NCBI GenBank assembly: GCA_964539825.1
Contig: CAZIKF010000003.1
Location: 151,048-215,047, forward strand
DNA from: CAZIKF01 sp964539825
GTDB taxonomy: Bacteria; Muiribacteriota; UBA6191
Length of the DNA: 64,000 bases
Direction: 5' to 3'
Shown here: in pieces, positions 7,859-15,984 of the stretch
Numbering within the stretch: position 1 is the stretch's first letter
Layout: every line of letters starts with the position of its first letter
The notes under the pieces: generated by a model
Seen by the model: only the letters and a program-made list of their open reading frames with translations
Database searches by the model: none
Told to the model about the DNA's origin: nothing
Position numbers and translations under genes: made by a program

Positions 7859-7989
7859 ATGGCCAAACGCATTTGGTTTGTCCGGAAATACGGCCAAACC
7901 AGGTATCTAGCGATTCCTCTGCTCATCTGTGATGAGCAAAATTTGGTCATGAACCTGCAAACGGGTATTCCGTTTGCTCTTCGGTATAG
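7859..7989 (+). ncRNA. Structured leader RNA, copy B (unrecognised family)
   Basis: About 131 nt, starting 19 bases after the zinc-ribbon stop. Hairpins in order: CCAAA-CGCA-TTTGG; GGTTTGTCCG/CGGCCAAACC; AGGTATC-TAGC-GATTCCT; GCTCATC-TGT-GATGAGC; then unpaired GGTCATGAACCT; GCAAACGG-GTATT-CCGTTTGC; tail CGGTATAG. It ends only nine bases before the ATG at 7999. No separate promoter is apparent, so it may be read through from the operon at 7116 or carry its own unseen promoter. Confidence 0.75.
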
Positions 7990-7998
7990 AACCTGGGT

Positions 7999-8862
7999 AT
8001 GGGATTGAGTGCTCCCAGTAAACTAAAGAGGGAGAAATCGCTTGTGGAAACGCTTGCATCTTCCATACTGTGCGCTTATCTCCTCGTTCTGGTTTTCTTT
8101 TTCATTTTTCAGTCACAACTTGTTTATTTTCCCTCCCAATCCTACATTCTTACTCCTGAGCGCCTGGGAATGGAGTATGAAGAAGTTCATCTAAAAACCT
8201 CAGATGGGGTCGAGCTGACCTGTTGGTATGTACCCGCTGAACCCCAATCCGTAGTCGTATTATTCATGCACGGAAATGCTGGAAATATCGCGGATCGCAT
8301 GGATACTGTGCGTTTAATACATGGATTCGGCGCGGCTGGTTTTTACCTGGATTACCGCGGCTATGGAAAGAGTAAAGGCCAGCCATCGGAGAGAGGGACC
8401 TATCTTGATGCCGAGGCAGCCTGGCAATACCTGGTTTCCCAGCGTGGTGTTTCGCCACAGAACATCATCATTCATGGCAGATCTCTTGGGGGTCCTATAG
8501 CTGCATGGCTTGCCAAGGAAAAGAATCCTGCTGGATTGATTTTGGAGTCTACTTTTACCTCCATTGCTGACCTCGGCCAGTCTTTGTATCCCTTCCTTCC
8601 GGTTAAGCTCCTGGCAAGAATCAAATACCCAACCGGTTCTCATCTTGAGAAGACTTCCTGCCCAGCTTTGTTAATTCATAGTGAAAGTGATGAAATTGTA
8701 CCTGTGGCCCATGGGAGAAAATTGGCTCAAATCTGCCCTGAACGTTGTGAATATCTAGAGATTACCGGAGGTCATAATGATGGGTTTTTGATGTCACGGA
8801 GCATCTATAACCCCAAAATCAGGGAGTTTTTAGAGCGGGTAGCCCCATTTCGGGAGGATTAA
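7999..8862 (+). CDS. Membrane-anchored alpha/beta hydrolase (BEM46/ABHD13-like)
   Basis: 287 residues. An N-terminal membrane anchor (about residues 18-40, LASSILCAYLLVLVFFFIFQ) precedes an alpha/beta hydrolase fold. Oxyanion motif HGNAGN, family signature DYRGYGKSKG, nucleophile elbow GRSLGG, acid SESDEIVP and histidine GGHNDGF are all present, so the Ser-Asp-His triad looks intact. The order matches BEM46/YfhR-type hydrolases, whose natural substrates are poorly known. There is no clear Shine-Dalgarno; structured RNA B ends nine bases before the ATG. Convergent with the deoC operon, 39 bases apart, with no terminator hairpin seen between. Confidence 0.88.
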   Translation: MGLSAPSKLKREKSLVETLASSILCAYLLVLVFFFIFQSQLVYFPSQSYILTPERLGMEYEEVHLKTSDGVELTCWYVPAEPQSVVVLFMHGNAGNIADRMDTVRLIHGFGAAGFYLDYRGYGKSKGQPSERGTYLDAEAAWQYLVSQRGVSPQNIIIHGRSLGGPIAAWLAKEKNPAGLILESTFTSIADLGQSLYPFLPVKLLARIKYPTGSHLEKTSCPALLIHSESDEIVPVAHGRKLAQICPERCEYLEITGGHNDGFLMSRSIYNPKIREFLERVAPFRED

Positions 8863-8901
8863 TCCAGGAGAATTCCATCTCTTCCAGGTTGTAGACAGAC
8901 T

Positions 8902-10314
8902 CTAGTACTTTCCAGCCCCTGCACTTTGACCGGTAACGATGGCAATACTGGCGCTGGCTCCAATTCTGGTTGCACCTGCCTCGATAAGTTCGCGGGCAAA
9001 CTTAGTATCTCGCACTCCACCGGATGCCTTGACTCCCATGGAAGGTCCTACAACATTTCGCATGAGTTGTATGTGCTCTACGGTCGCTCCGCCTTTACTG
9101 AATCCTGTAGCAGTCTTCACGAAATCCGCGCTTGCTTCTTTGGAAAGGCGGCAGGCGATAATGATTTCTTCCCGGGTTAAGAGTGCGGTTTCCAGAATTA
9201 CCTTCGTCAGTGTTCCTCCGGCACCGCGCACAACCGCTTCGATGTCTTGTCTGACGATGTCAAAATTACGGCTTTTTAAGGCACCGATATTAATGACCAT
9301 ATCCACTTCGTCAGCACCATCAGCAACTGCTTGAGCGGCCTCACTTTCCTTCAAAACAGGCGAATTGGCTCCCAGGGGAAAGCCGATCACGGTGCAAACT
9401 TTCACTCCGGTTCCTTGCAGTAATTCAGAGCAAAGTTTGATCCAATAGGGATTCACACACACGGAAAAGAACTTATATTGCGCCGCCTCAGAGCAGTGTT
9501 TTTCAATTTCCGCCTGGGTTGCGTCTGCCTTAAGTAAGGTATGGTCAATCATGCTGGCCATGGCATCATCAGTGGGAACCATAACTCTACTTCGGCCTAA
9601 AGCCGATTTAAAATCGGAGGTTCCGGCTTCAGAACCTGCTGTTGGGAGATTGGCTGCATTTGCACTAAGGTTCTTGGAACAGGGGATTTCACCTGTCCAA
9701 CGATAGCCATACTTCACCAGCTTTTGAACGATGAGTGCGAACTCATCCATCATCGGAGAGGGTAGATTGGGAAGAAGGTCTACACTGATATACACAGGCT
9801 TTTTTGCAAGCAGAGCCCTGCGGGAGACCAGGGCAGGCAGTGTGTCAGCCTGGAGTGCAGCCATCTTTGAGAGTGTATTGAGGGTCGGGTTCACCAGGTG
9901 AAAGTGGTCGAATAACTGGGTTTCATCAAGCCCTCCGTTACCCGAAATATACTCAAATCCAGCAAAAGGCCTGCTGCTTTCTGTACTAAAAAGCCTGGAG
10001 GCATTGGAAGAGAGTAAAACTTTAACCTGCCGATAATTGGACTTAAGATCGCGGAATCGCTGGACAGTCTCCGCTGATAGCTTTTCGTTGCCACAGACCA
10101 TTACCAGCGCTTTTAACCGGGAACAATCAGAAGGGGTCTCGGCAGCTTCCTGCGGGGAAGTCTCGTTGGAAAGATAGATATTTGATCTCGAGGATGCTGT
10201 TTGGGTTTGTCCTGGGTTTGATGGTTGCGAGGTGCCTGTGGAAGAAGGTCCCACCTGGTAAATTTTCATGACCTCTTGGGTAACTCGTTCAATTAGTTCA
10301 TTACGTGTGCTCAT
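8902..10314 (-). CDS. deoC: Deoxyribose-phosphate aldolase (DeoC) with long N-terminal extension
   Basis: 470 residues, about twice a normal DeoC. The C-terminal half (from IDHTLLK, residues 256-262) has the class I aldolase signature: EVDMVINIGALKS, the Schiff-base lysine in DFVKTATGFSKGGAT and VKASGGVRD. It cleaves 2-deoxyribose 5-phosphate to glyceraldehyde 3-phosphate and acetaldehyde. The first 20 residues (STRNELIERVTQEVMKIYQ) form an amphipathic helix followed by a Ser/Thr/Pro/Gln-rich linker, the arrangement of microcompartment encapsulation peptides. Residues about 60-230 look like an extra alpha/beta domain (LKALVMVCGNEKLSAETVQR) that I cannot name. Directly follows a microcompartment vertex protein (two bases), which supports cargo status. 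Confidence 0.88.
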   Translation of the reverse strand: MSTRNELIERVTQEVMKIYQVGPSSTGTSQPSNPGQTQTASSRSNIYLSNETSPQEAAETPSDCSRLKALVMVCGNEKLSAETVQRFRDLKSNYRQVKVLLSSNASRLFSTESSRPFAGFEYISGNGGLDETQLFDHFHLVNPTLNTLSKMAALQADTLPALVSRRALLAKKPVYISVDLLPNLPSPMMDEFALIVQKLVKYGYRWTGEIPCSKNLSANAANLPTAGSEAGTSDFKSALGRSRVMVPTDDAMASMIDHTLLKADATQAEIEKHCSEAAQYKFFSVCVNPYWIKLCSELLQGTGVKVCTVIGFPLGANSPVLKESEAAQAVADGADEVDMVINIGALKSRNFDIVRQDIEAVVRGAGGTLTKVILETALLTREEIIIACRLSKEASADFVKTATGFSKGGATVEHIQLMRNVVGPSMGVKASGGVRDTKFARELIEAGATRIGASASIAIVTGQSAGAGKY

Positions 10315-10316
10315 AC

Positions 10317-10604
10317 CTATTTCCCGGGTTCTTCCAAGTTCATACGGATGTGCTCTACAATCCCTACGATCACACTCTGGACAGGCTCATTCTTCACTTG
10401 TAGAACTTCCTGAGATCCTCCCCCTTCATTGTCCACCAGTACTAGTGATCCAACTGTAGAACGGACTGTGTCGATGGTTACAAATGGCTCTCCATCTGGA
10501 GTTCCCCATGGATTGACCGGTTGAACCATGTATAGCTTTCGACCGTCCAATACTGGATGTTTGATCGTCGAAATCACCTTTTTGGTGACAATTGCCAGCT
10601 TCAT
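10317..10604 (-). CDS. Bacterial microcompartment vertex protein (EutN/CcmL family)
   Basis: 95 residues, the normal size for the BMC-P pentamer that caps shell corners. Family features: start KLAIVTKKVISTIKHP, then GRKLYMVQPV, FVTIDTVRSTVGSLVLVDN and the end QSVIVGIVEHI. Its ATG overlaps the lysS stop (ATGA) and its stop is two bases before deoC, so the three are one operon. No hexameric shell protein (BMC-H) or aldehyde dehydrogenase occurs in this window, so a full compartment would need genes elsewhere. Confidence 0.88.
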   Translation of the reverse strand: MKLAIVTKKVISTIKHPVLDGRKLYMVQPVNPWGTPDGEPFVTIDTVRSTVGSLVLVDNEGGGSQEVLQVKNEPVQSVIVGIVEHIRMNLEEPGK

Positions 10605-12097
10605 TTGGTCCTGAGATGAGGAAAGAGAATGACCTCCCGAATGGAATTGTTGTTCGATAATACCATGGCAACTCGATCGATTCCAATTCCCATCCCTCCA
10701 GTAGGAGGGAGACCGTACTCGAGTGCTTCCACATAATCCAGGTCCATGCCATGGGCTTCATCATCCCCTTTTTCCCGGTCTTTCTGCTGCTGCTCAAAAC
10801 GCGCCAACTGGTCAATTGGATCATTGAGCTCAGTAAAGGCGTTGGCTACCTCCATATTGGCAACGAAGGCTTCGAAGCGATAGGTTAATGTAGGGTCTGA
10901 GTCGATTTTTCTAGCCAGGGGAGACAGCTCCACCGGGTAATCTTTGATGAAGGTGGGCTGCACTAGTTTGGACTGTACCAGGGTATCGAAGAGTTCATCC
11001 CAGAGCTTGGCCAGAGGTAAATCCAGGTCAACCTCTACCATATGTTTTTTACAGAGTTCTTTGACTGCCTCATGGTCATAGAGAGTTTGTCTGGATACTC
11101 CTCCAATGACTTCCAGGGCCTCAAAGTATCCCATTCGCTTCCAGGGACGGGTAAAGTCCAATGTCTTTCCCTGGTATTCAATCTTCTCAGTCCCATGGGA
11201 CTGAATACATGCCTGAGTGATCAGCTCTTCAGCAAGTTCCATCATGCCTTCGTAGTCTGAGTATGCCTCATAGAGCTCAATCGTAGTAAATTCAGGATTA
11301 TGACGTTGGCTGACGCCTTCATTCCGAAAAATTCTCCCAATTTCATAGACCTTTTCTAAACCACCTACAATGAGGCGTTTAAGATGGAGTTCGGTGGCAA
11401 TACGGAGGAAGAAATCCTTTTTCAACGTATTATGAAAAGTGATAAAAGGGCGGGCGGCAGCACCCCCAGCCATGTGACTAAGTACTGGAGTTTCTACCTC
11501 CAGGTATCCTTTGTCATCTAGAACCCTTCGAAAAGTAGAGATGAGGCTGGAACGAATCTTGAAGGTCTCGCGAGCTTGCTCATTAACAATCAAATCCAAA
11601 TATCGCTTTCGATATCTCAACTCTACGTCTTTGAGTCCGTGGTGTTTCTCAGGAAGAGGCCTTAGACTGCAGGAAAGAAGTGTAAGAGTGGAGACCCTCA
11701 ATGTGATTTCTCCTTTACCTGTGCGAAACAGAGTCCCTTCTAATCCCAGGATATCTCCAACATAGAGCTTCCCGAAGAGATTAAATTCTGTTTCTGAAAC
11801 GGCGTCTTTTCTCAAGTAAAACTGAATCTGGGAGCTTAAATCCTGGATGTTTCCGAAGACGGCTTTTCCCATCCCGCGATGATTCATCATACGGCCAGCG
11901 ATACGAACCACTCCCAGTTTTTCAGCCGCGTCATCCCCCTGAGACTCAAATTCAGTAAATTGGGTGATTAGCTTCTCAATACCATGGGTTCTTTGGAATG
12001 CGGAGCCAAAAGGCTGTACTCCCATCTCTTTGAGTTCTTCAAGCCGCTGTCTTCGCAGCGCTATTTCATCGGATAATGAATTCGGCTCTTCTAGCAT
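10601..12097 (-). CDS. lysS: Lysyl-tRNA synthetase, class II
   Basis: 498 residues, the usual length. N-terminal OB-fold anticodon-binding domain (RIAGRMMNHRGMGKAVFGNI) and class II catalytic core: motif 1 around LISTFRRVLDDKGYLEVETP, motif 2 FRNEGVSQRHNPEFTTIE and motif 3 LPPTGGMGIGIDRVAMVL. It charges tRNA-Lys in the cytoplasm. GAGAAG precedes ATG 12097. It heads an operon with a microcompartment vertex protein and DeoC, an unusual pairing; no reason for it is visible in the protein itself. Divergent from the HEAT-repeat gene over a 96-base gap. Confidence 0.97.
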   Translation of the reverse strand: MLEEPNSLSDEIALRRQRLEELKEMGVQPFGSAFQRTHGIEKLITQFTEFESQGDDAAEKLGVVRIAGRMMNHRGMGKAVFGNIQDLSSQIQFYLRKDAVSETEFNLFGKLYVGDILGLEGTLFRTGKGEITLRVSTLTLLSCSLRPLPEKHHGLKDVELRYRKRYLDLIVNEQARETFKIRSSLISTFRRVLDDKGYLEVETPVLSHMAGGAAARPFITFHNTLKKDFFLRIATELHLKRLIVGGLEKVYEIGRIFRNEGVSQRHNPEFTTIELYEAYSDYEGMMELAEELITQACIQSHGTEKIEYQGKTLDFTRPWKRMGYFEALEVIGGVSRQTLYDHEAVKELCKKHMVEVDLDLPLAKLWDELFDTLVQSKLVQPTFIKDYPVELSPLARKIDSDPTLTYRFEAFVANMEVANAFTELNDPIDQLARFEQQQKDREKGDDEAHGMDLDYVEALEYGLPPTGGMGIGIDRVAMVLSNNNSIREVILFPHLRTK

Positions 12098-12193
12098 AAC
12101 TTCTCTTTGTGTCTGGACATTTTTGAAGGATACGATGTATCCATACTTATACGATTTTTTTTTAGCTGTGACGAAGTACTACCATAGATTCTG

Positions 12194-13879
12194 ATGGAAA
12201 CAAATACATTGACTCAAGATAATCGGTCTCAAGTTTCTACTTCCCTTTCTGAGAAAGAGATCGAGGAAATCTCCGCAGACCTGCGCTCCATAGAGCAGGA
12301 TATTCGTATTTCAGCCCTGATGAAAGTGATTCAGATCCCCCATGACAAGTTCATGCCCATACTTCTGGAGATCTCAAAGGAAGACTTAACCCCGCATATT
12401 CTCTATGCTTTCGTCAAGGCAATAGGAGTTGTTGGAGGAGTACACTCCTTTCCCTTGATCGCTAAATATTTAAAACATCCTTCGGGGAGGGTACGGGCAA
12501 ATTGTATTGAGGCGATTCAGCTTAGCGGAGCTGGAAATGAAAAATACCAGGTCACGAAAATCCTATTACGATTTCTTTCTGATCCGGACCGCAGAGTAGT
12601 TGGAAATTGTCTCAATGCCCTGGCACTCTTTTTATCCCAAGATGAAATCGCGCTAAGCGTGAATGATTATTTTGATGTCAGAGATGAGCACAGTTGTCTA
12701 AACTGCCTGTTTTTAATTTCCCAACTGGGATTGTCTCAGAACACCTTTATCTTTGAAGCATGCCTCACCCATTCGTCAGAAAAAGTCAGGGACTATGCTC
12801 AAAAGTTATTTCCCCTGTTTGAAAAGAAAAATCCCGAAGTAAGAAAACTCCTATTGAGAAAGCCCGGCAATCAGGCACTTTCTAACGCCCTGTCCAAAGC
12901 ACCCGCTGAATCCGTGAAATTTGTGGATTTTCTCATGGATCGAATGAGCGGTGGAAATACCCGTGAAAAGATCGATGTTTTACAAGAAGTGGGTTCAGAG
13001 AGTCATTGGCAGGAAGATCCGAGAATCCTAAGCTTTCTCAAACATCATATTGCCAAAGAAGAGGAGCCGTTTGTATTGGCAACGCTCGTTAAAACCATCG
13101 CGAGACTATCCAAAGGGGATGAATGGGAGACACTCTCCCCTCTTTTGCATCATGAAGATTCCAGAGTAGTTTCCAATACGGTTGAAAGCTTGGTGTTCTT
13201 AGGGGATGAAAGGATCCTGAAATTTCTCGATGAACTACTTGAAGAAGCGGATTTAGAAAAGAGAGAGCATGTTCGCACCCTGTCAGCCGGCATGGAGTTA
13301 ATTAAGAAGAGTTCTCCCAGGAAAGCGCTTGAACTACTAAAGCGTCTTTCCCAGGGAAATGTGACAGCAGTCGCGGCATTTATTCACCACCTGAAGCAAT
13401 GGGACAAGCCCTCTGAGGAACTGGTAGATTCGGTGATTGAGTTGACCGCCAAGGAAGTCAGGCCAGATATTCTATTCGAGTGCGCCAATTTTCTTAGCAA
13501 ATATTCCTCCGGCAGGGTCATTCCCATCATTGAAGACCTGGTCTCACAGATGGACGCGGGTGAAAAATATGAAATTCTGAGGAAATTGCAGGTCCATCTA
13601 GAGGAAAGATTTCCTCAATCGGATGATCAGGAGAAGTCTCCCGATGCAAAGGGTGTTCGTACTAAGATGATAAGTTCAGCCCAGGCAAGAGTATCAGAAA
13701 AGCTAGGGACCAAACCGCTCAAGTCTTTTGAACCCCTGATGATAGAATCAGTCCCAGTCGATCGAGGGAATTTATTCCAGAGCCCCTGGTTCTGGTTTTT
13801 TATCTTGACGATGTTGGTGATTGGTCTGGGAGCGCTCTTTGTGCAAAGTCTCCTACCCGCTCCAACCAGTCCGGTATAG
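12194..13879 (+). CDS. HEAT-repeat protein with C-terminal membrane anchor
   Basis: 561 residues. Most of the chain is alpha-alpha repeats with HEAT character (for example PLIAKYLKHPSGRVRANCIE, RFLSDPDRRVVGNCLNAL, PLLHHEDSRVVSNTVESL), where D/H-x-R-V recurs at the turn. One membrane helix closes the protein (about residues 527-550, SPWFWFFILTMLVIGLGALF), so the solenoid should face the cytoplasm as a tail-anchored scaffold. No catalytic motif. ATG 12194 lacks a clear RBS. Its stop is one base from the stop of the convergent protease gene. Function unknown. Confidence 0.8.
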   Translation: METNTLTQDNRSQVSTSLSEKEIEEISADLRSIEQDIRISALMKVIQIPHDKFMPILLEISKEDLTPHILYAFVKAIGVVGGVHSFPLIAKYLKHPSGRVRANCIEAIQLSGAGNEKYQVTKILLRFLSDPDRRVVGNCLNALALFLSQDEIALSVNDYFDVRDEHSCLNCLFLISQLGLSQNTFIFEACLTHSSEKVRDYAQKLFPLFEKKNPEVRKLLLRKPGNQALSNALSKAPAESVKFVDFLMDRMSGGNTREKIDVLQEVGSESHWQEDPRILSFLKHHIAKEEEPFVLATLVKTIARLSKGDEWETLSPLLHHEDSRVVSNTVESLVFLGDERILKFLDELLEEADLEKREHVRTLSAGMELIKKSSPRKALELLKRLSQGNVTAVAAFIHHLKQWDKPSEELVDSVIELTAKEVRPDILFECANFLSKYSSGRVIPIIEDLVSQMDAGEKYEILRKLQVHLEERFPQSDDQEKSPDAKGVRTKMISSAQARVSEKLGTKPLKSFEPLMIESVPVDRGNLFQSPWFWFFILTMLVIGLGALFVQSLLPAPTSPV

Positions 13880-13880
13880 T

Positions 13881-15524
13881 CTACTTCTGGGAAAACCCCT
13901 GTAGAAGAGTTCTTGCTTCGTGAGCCCTTTTATTGGCTTTAATAGCACCGATTAGCTTGTTATAGGCAGCTTCACAATCTGGATCAAGGGCAGCGTTACA
14001 GTCTTCGCCAGAACTCATGGGAGCTGCTACGACTTCTCTTTGCTGGACCCTATATTGAAGCCTGATCTGACGCTGATTCCAAATATTTTGCACAGCAGCT
14101 GGATCCACATTGTCGGCAAGATTCTTATTCATGGAATAGAGCTCTTTATACAACTTTAATTCACCATCGAGGCGAGCTTTGACCGAACGATTCCACCAAT
14201 TGGTTTTTTGATAGGACTGTAAAGACCGGTTATGTTCAAAGCGAATTTTATCCAGGTTATCCAAAACGAACTGGGCGATGAGTTCCTGATTCTCGACACC
14301 CTGGGTTTGCTGTAGGGCCGTAATCAGGCGGGCATGCAGCGATTTTACCAGTGAATATTGAAAGCTCATTCTACGTTGAATTTCACCGGGGTGAGCTCCT
14401 CGATACCAGTCTACGTGCATTTGATCCAGTCTTAGTTGAGCATAGGTGTTCAGAGAACTCTGAAAATCATTAAAAAGTCTGATGAGTTCCTGGTCGCCTC
14501 CGTCATTTCCGATGGTAGGCTGATCGATGGGCGGAGGCAGGGGATCTCCTGGCGCTGTCGCAACAACCGGTCCTCCAAGGGGGGTGTTGATTTGATTGAT
14601 AGAATCTTTTGAGAGGATTTCCTCTATTGATTTAGAGTCCTCCGGGTTGCGAGTCATATACTGGCGAATTAAATCGTTAAATCCTTGTGGTTTACCAAGT
14701 TTCATTGCCGCCACAAGCTTCTCATAACCCTTGTGAATATTCGGATGATTGGCGATGTGCAGGAGAACGGTCGCTGCCCAACCCTCAGTTCGAAACAGGT
14801 CCTGGGGCGGCTTGGGAGTACCGTCATCCTTGTATGCGTAAGCATTCTGGGTAATGGCTTCAGCGGGATCTTCAGCAATGGTATTTCTTCCGGTGAAGTA
14901 GGCTCCGGCGAATTCTGCCCATCCCTCGATCAGAGCAAGTTCATTATCCGTTACCAGATCCCCGTAGTGGGATCTTCCAAGCCACTCGGTGTGGGGAAGA
15001 CTATCTTTACCATAAGCCATGCGCATGACACCGTGGGCGATCTCATGAACTACGGTCTGCTCCACGATAGAGGGGTCATTGGAGCGGAAGATGGAATCGT
15101 TCAGATCGAGGACAACCCTGGGATGATCATAACTTTGAGTTCGTCCGGAAGGATCCTGGATTGAAAAGCTACCCTTCCAGTCGTTATAAGTTCCGCTTCC
15201 GCTTCCTACTTCGATATAAACTGGTTGGGGTTTTCCTACACTATGGTAACCAGCTGGAACGGCAGCGGCTAATTTCTCGGATTCCACCGTTAAATGGGAA
15301 GAGCTTACCTTCTGAACTCCCTGGTTTTGCGTAAGCCTGGTATAGAGTTGGGCAAGTCTCGGGTCTGAAGAATCTGCGATCCGAAGTAAAGGGCTGCCCG
15401 ATTCATCCTGGCCGGCCTTCGTGAGAAAGACCAATTGCTCATTAGCTAGCGGTACAGCCAGGGAGACAGTGGTAAAGGCGGTAATAGCCAGAATAGCCAG
15501 AACTCGGATCATGATTCCATGCAT
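13881..15524 (-). CDS. Secreted HExxH metalloprotease-like protein
   Basis: About 547 residues. ATG 15524 has GAGAGG seven bases upstream and starts a signal peptide (MIRVLAILAITAFTTVSLA). The zincin site is HEIAHG in VVHEIAHGVMRMAYG, and a downstream glutamate in LIEGWAEFAG is a good third zinc ligand, giving a gluzincin-like arrangement. The segment DLFRTEGWAATVLLHI and the following GYEKLVAAMKLGKPQGFNDL match DLFKTEGVIATLLFRL and FEKLLNVMIAHKPMTFIDFL in the protein at 31167-32783, so the two are paralogues. The C-terminus is helical and Arg/Gln-rich. I know of no named family. Follows the response-regulator gene on the same strand after 57 bases. Confidence 0.78.
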   Translation of the reverse strand: MHGIMIRVLAILAITAFTTVSLAVPLANEQLVFLTKAGQDESGSPLLRIADSSDPRLAQLYTRLTQNQGVQKVSSSHLTVESEKLAAAVPAGYHSVGKPQPVYIEVGSGSGTYNDWKGSFSIQDPSGRTQSYDHPRVVLDLNDSIFRSNDPSIVEQTVVHEIAHGVMRMAYGKDSLPHTEWLGRSHYGDLVTDNELALIEGWAEFAGAYFTGRNTIAEDPAEAITQNAYAYKDDGTPKPPQDLFRTEGWAATVLLHIANHPNIHKGYEKLVAAMKLGKPQGFNDLIRQYMTRNPEDSKSIEEILSKDSINQINTPLGGPVVATAPGDPLPPPIDQPTIGNDGGDQELIRLFNDFQSSLNTYAQLRLDQMHVDWYRGAHPGEIQRRMSFQYSLVKSLHARLITALQQTQGVENQELIAQFVLDNLDKIRFEHNRSLQSYQKTNWWNRSVKARLDGELKLYKELYSMNKNLADNVDPAAVQNIWNQRQIRLQYRVQQREVVAAPMSSGEDCNAALDPDCEAAYNKLIGAIKANKRAHEARTLLQGFSQK

Positions 15525-15581
15525 AACAAATCCTCTCAAAGCTCTACTACGGATATAGGTCGGGAAAGGTTTCAGCTGCTC

Positions 15582-15971
15582 TCACTCTTCCAACTCAATC
15601 TTTAAAAATTTTGACGTTACACTTACAATTTCATCAGGGTCGAAGGGCTTGGTGAGATATAGATCTGCCCCTACCTCTTCTCCTCTCTGGCGGTCAATTT
15701 CCTGACCTTTGGCGGTAAGCAGAATGATAGTAATTTTGCGGGTTTCCTCACAAGACTTGATCCTGGAGCAAACTTCAAATCCGTTAATCCTGGGCATCAT
15801 CACATCCAGAAACATGAGATCCGGCTGCTCTTCTTCTATTCTTTTTAGAGCCTCTTCACCGTTGGAAGTGGAATCTATTTCCACACCATAATCTTCAAAG
15901 TCCTCAAGGGTCTGTTCTAACAAGAACCTGACATGGGCTTCATCATCTACAATGAGAATGCGCTTTGTCAT
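15582..15971 (-). CDS. CheY-like single-domain response regulator
   Basis: 129 residues, receiver domain only. Start RILIVDDEAHVRFLLE carries the acidic pair, the phospho-acceptor Asp is in DLMFLDVMMPRING, Thr in IILLTAKG and Lys in YLTKPFD, so all catalytic residues are present. There is no output domain. ATG 15971 has GTGAGATTCTT before it; the longer frame to 16049 would overlap the kinase gene by 65 bases and lacks receiver-like sequence. It is 13 bases after the hybrid kinase and is its likely phosphorylation partner. The next gene downstream on the same strand is the secreted protease. Confidence 0.9.
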   Translation of the reverse strand: MTKRILIVDDEAHVRFLLEQTLEDFEDYGVEIDSTSNGEEALKRIEEEQPDLMFLDVMMPRINGFEVCSRIKSCEETRKITIILLTAKGQEIDRQRGEEVGADLYLTKPFDPDEIVSVTSKFLKIELEE

Positions 15972-15984
15972 AAGAATCTCACTT

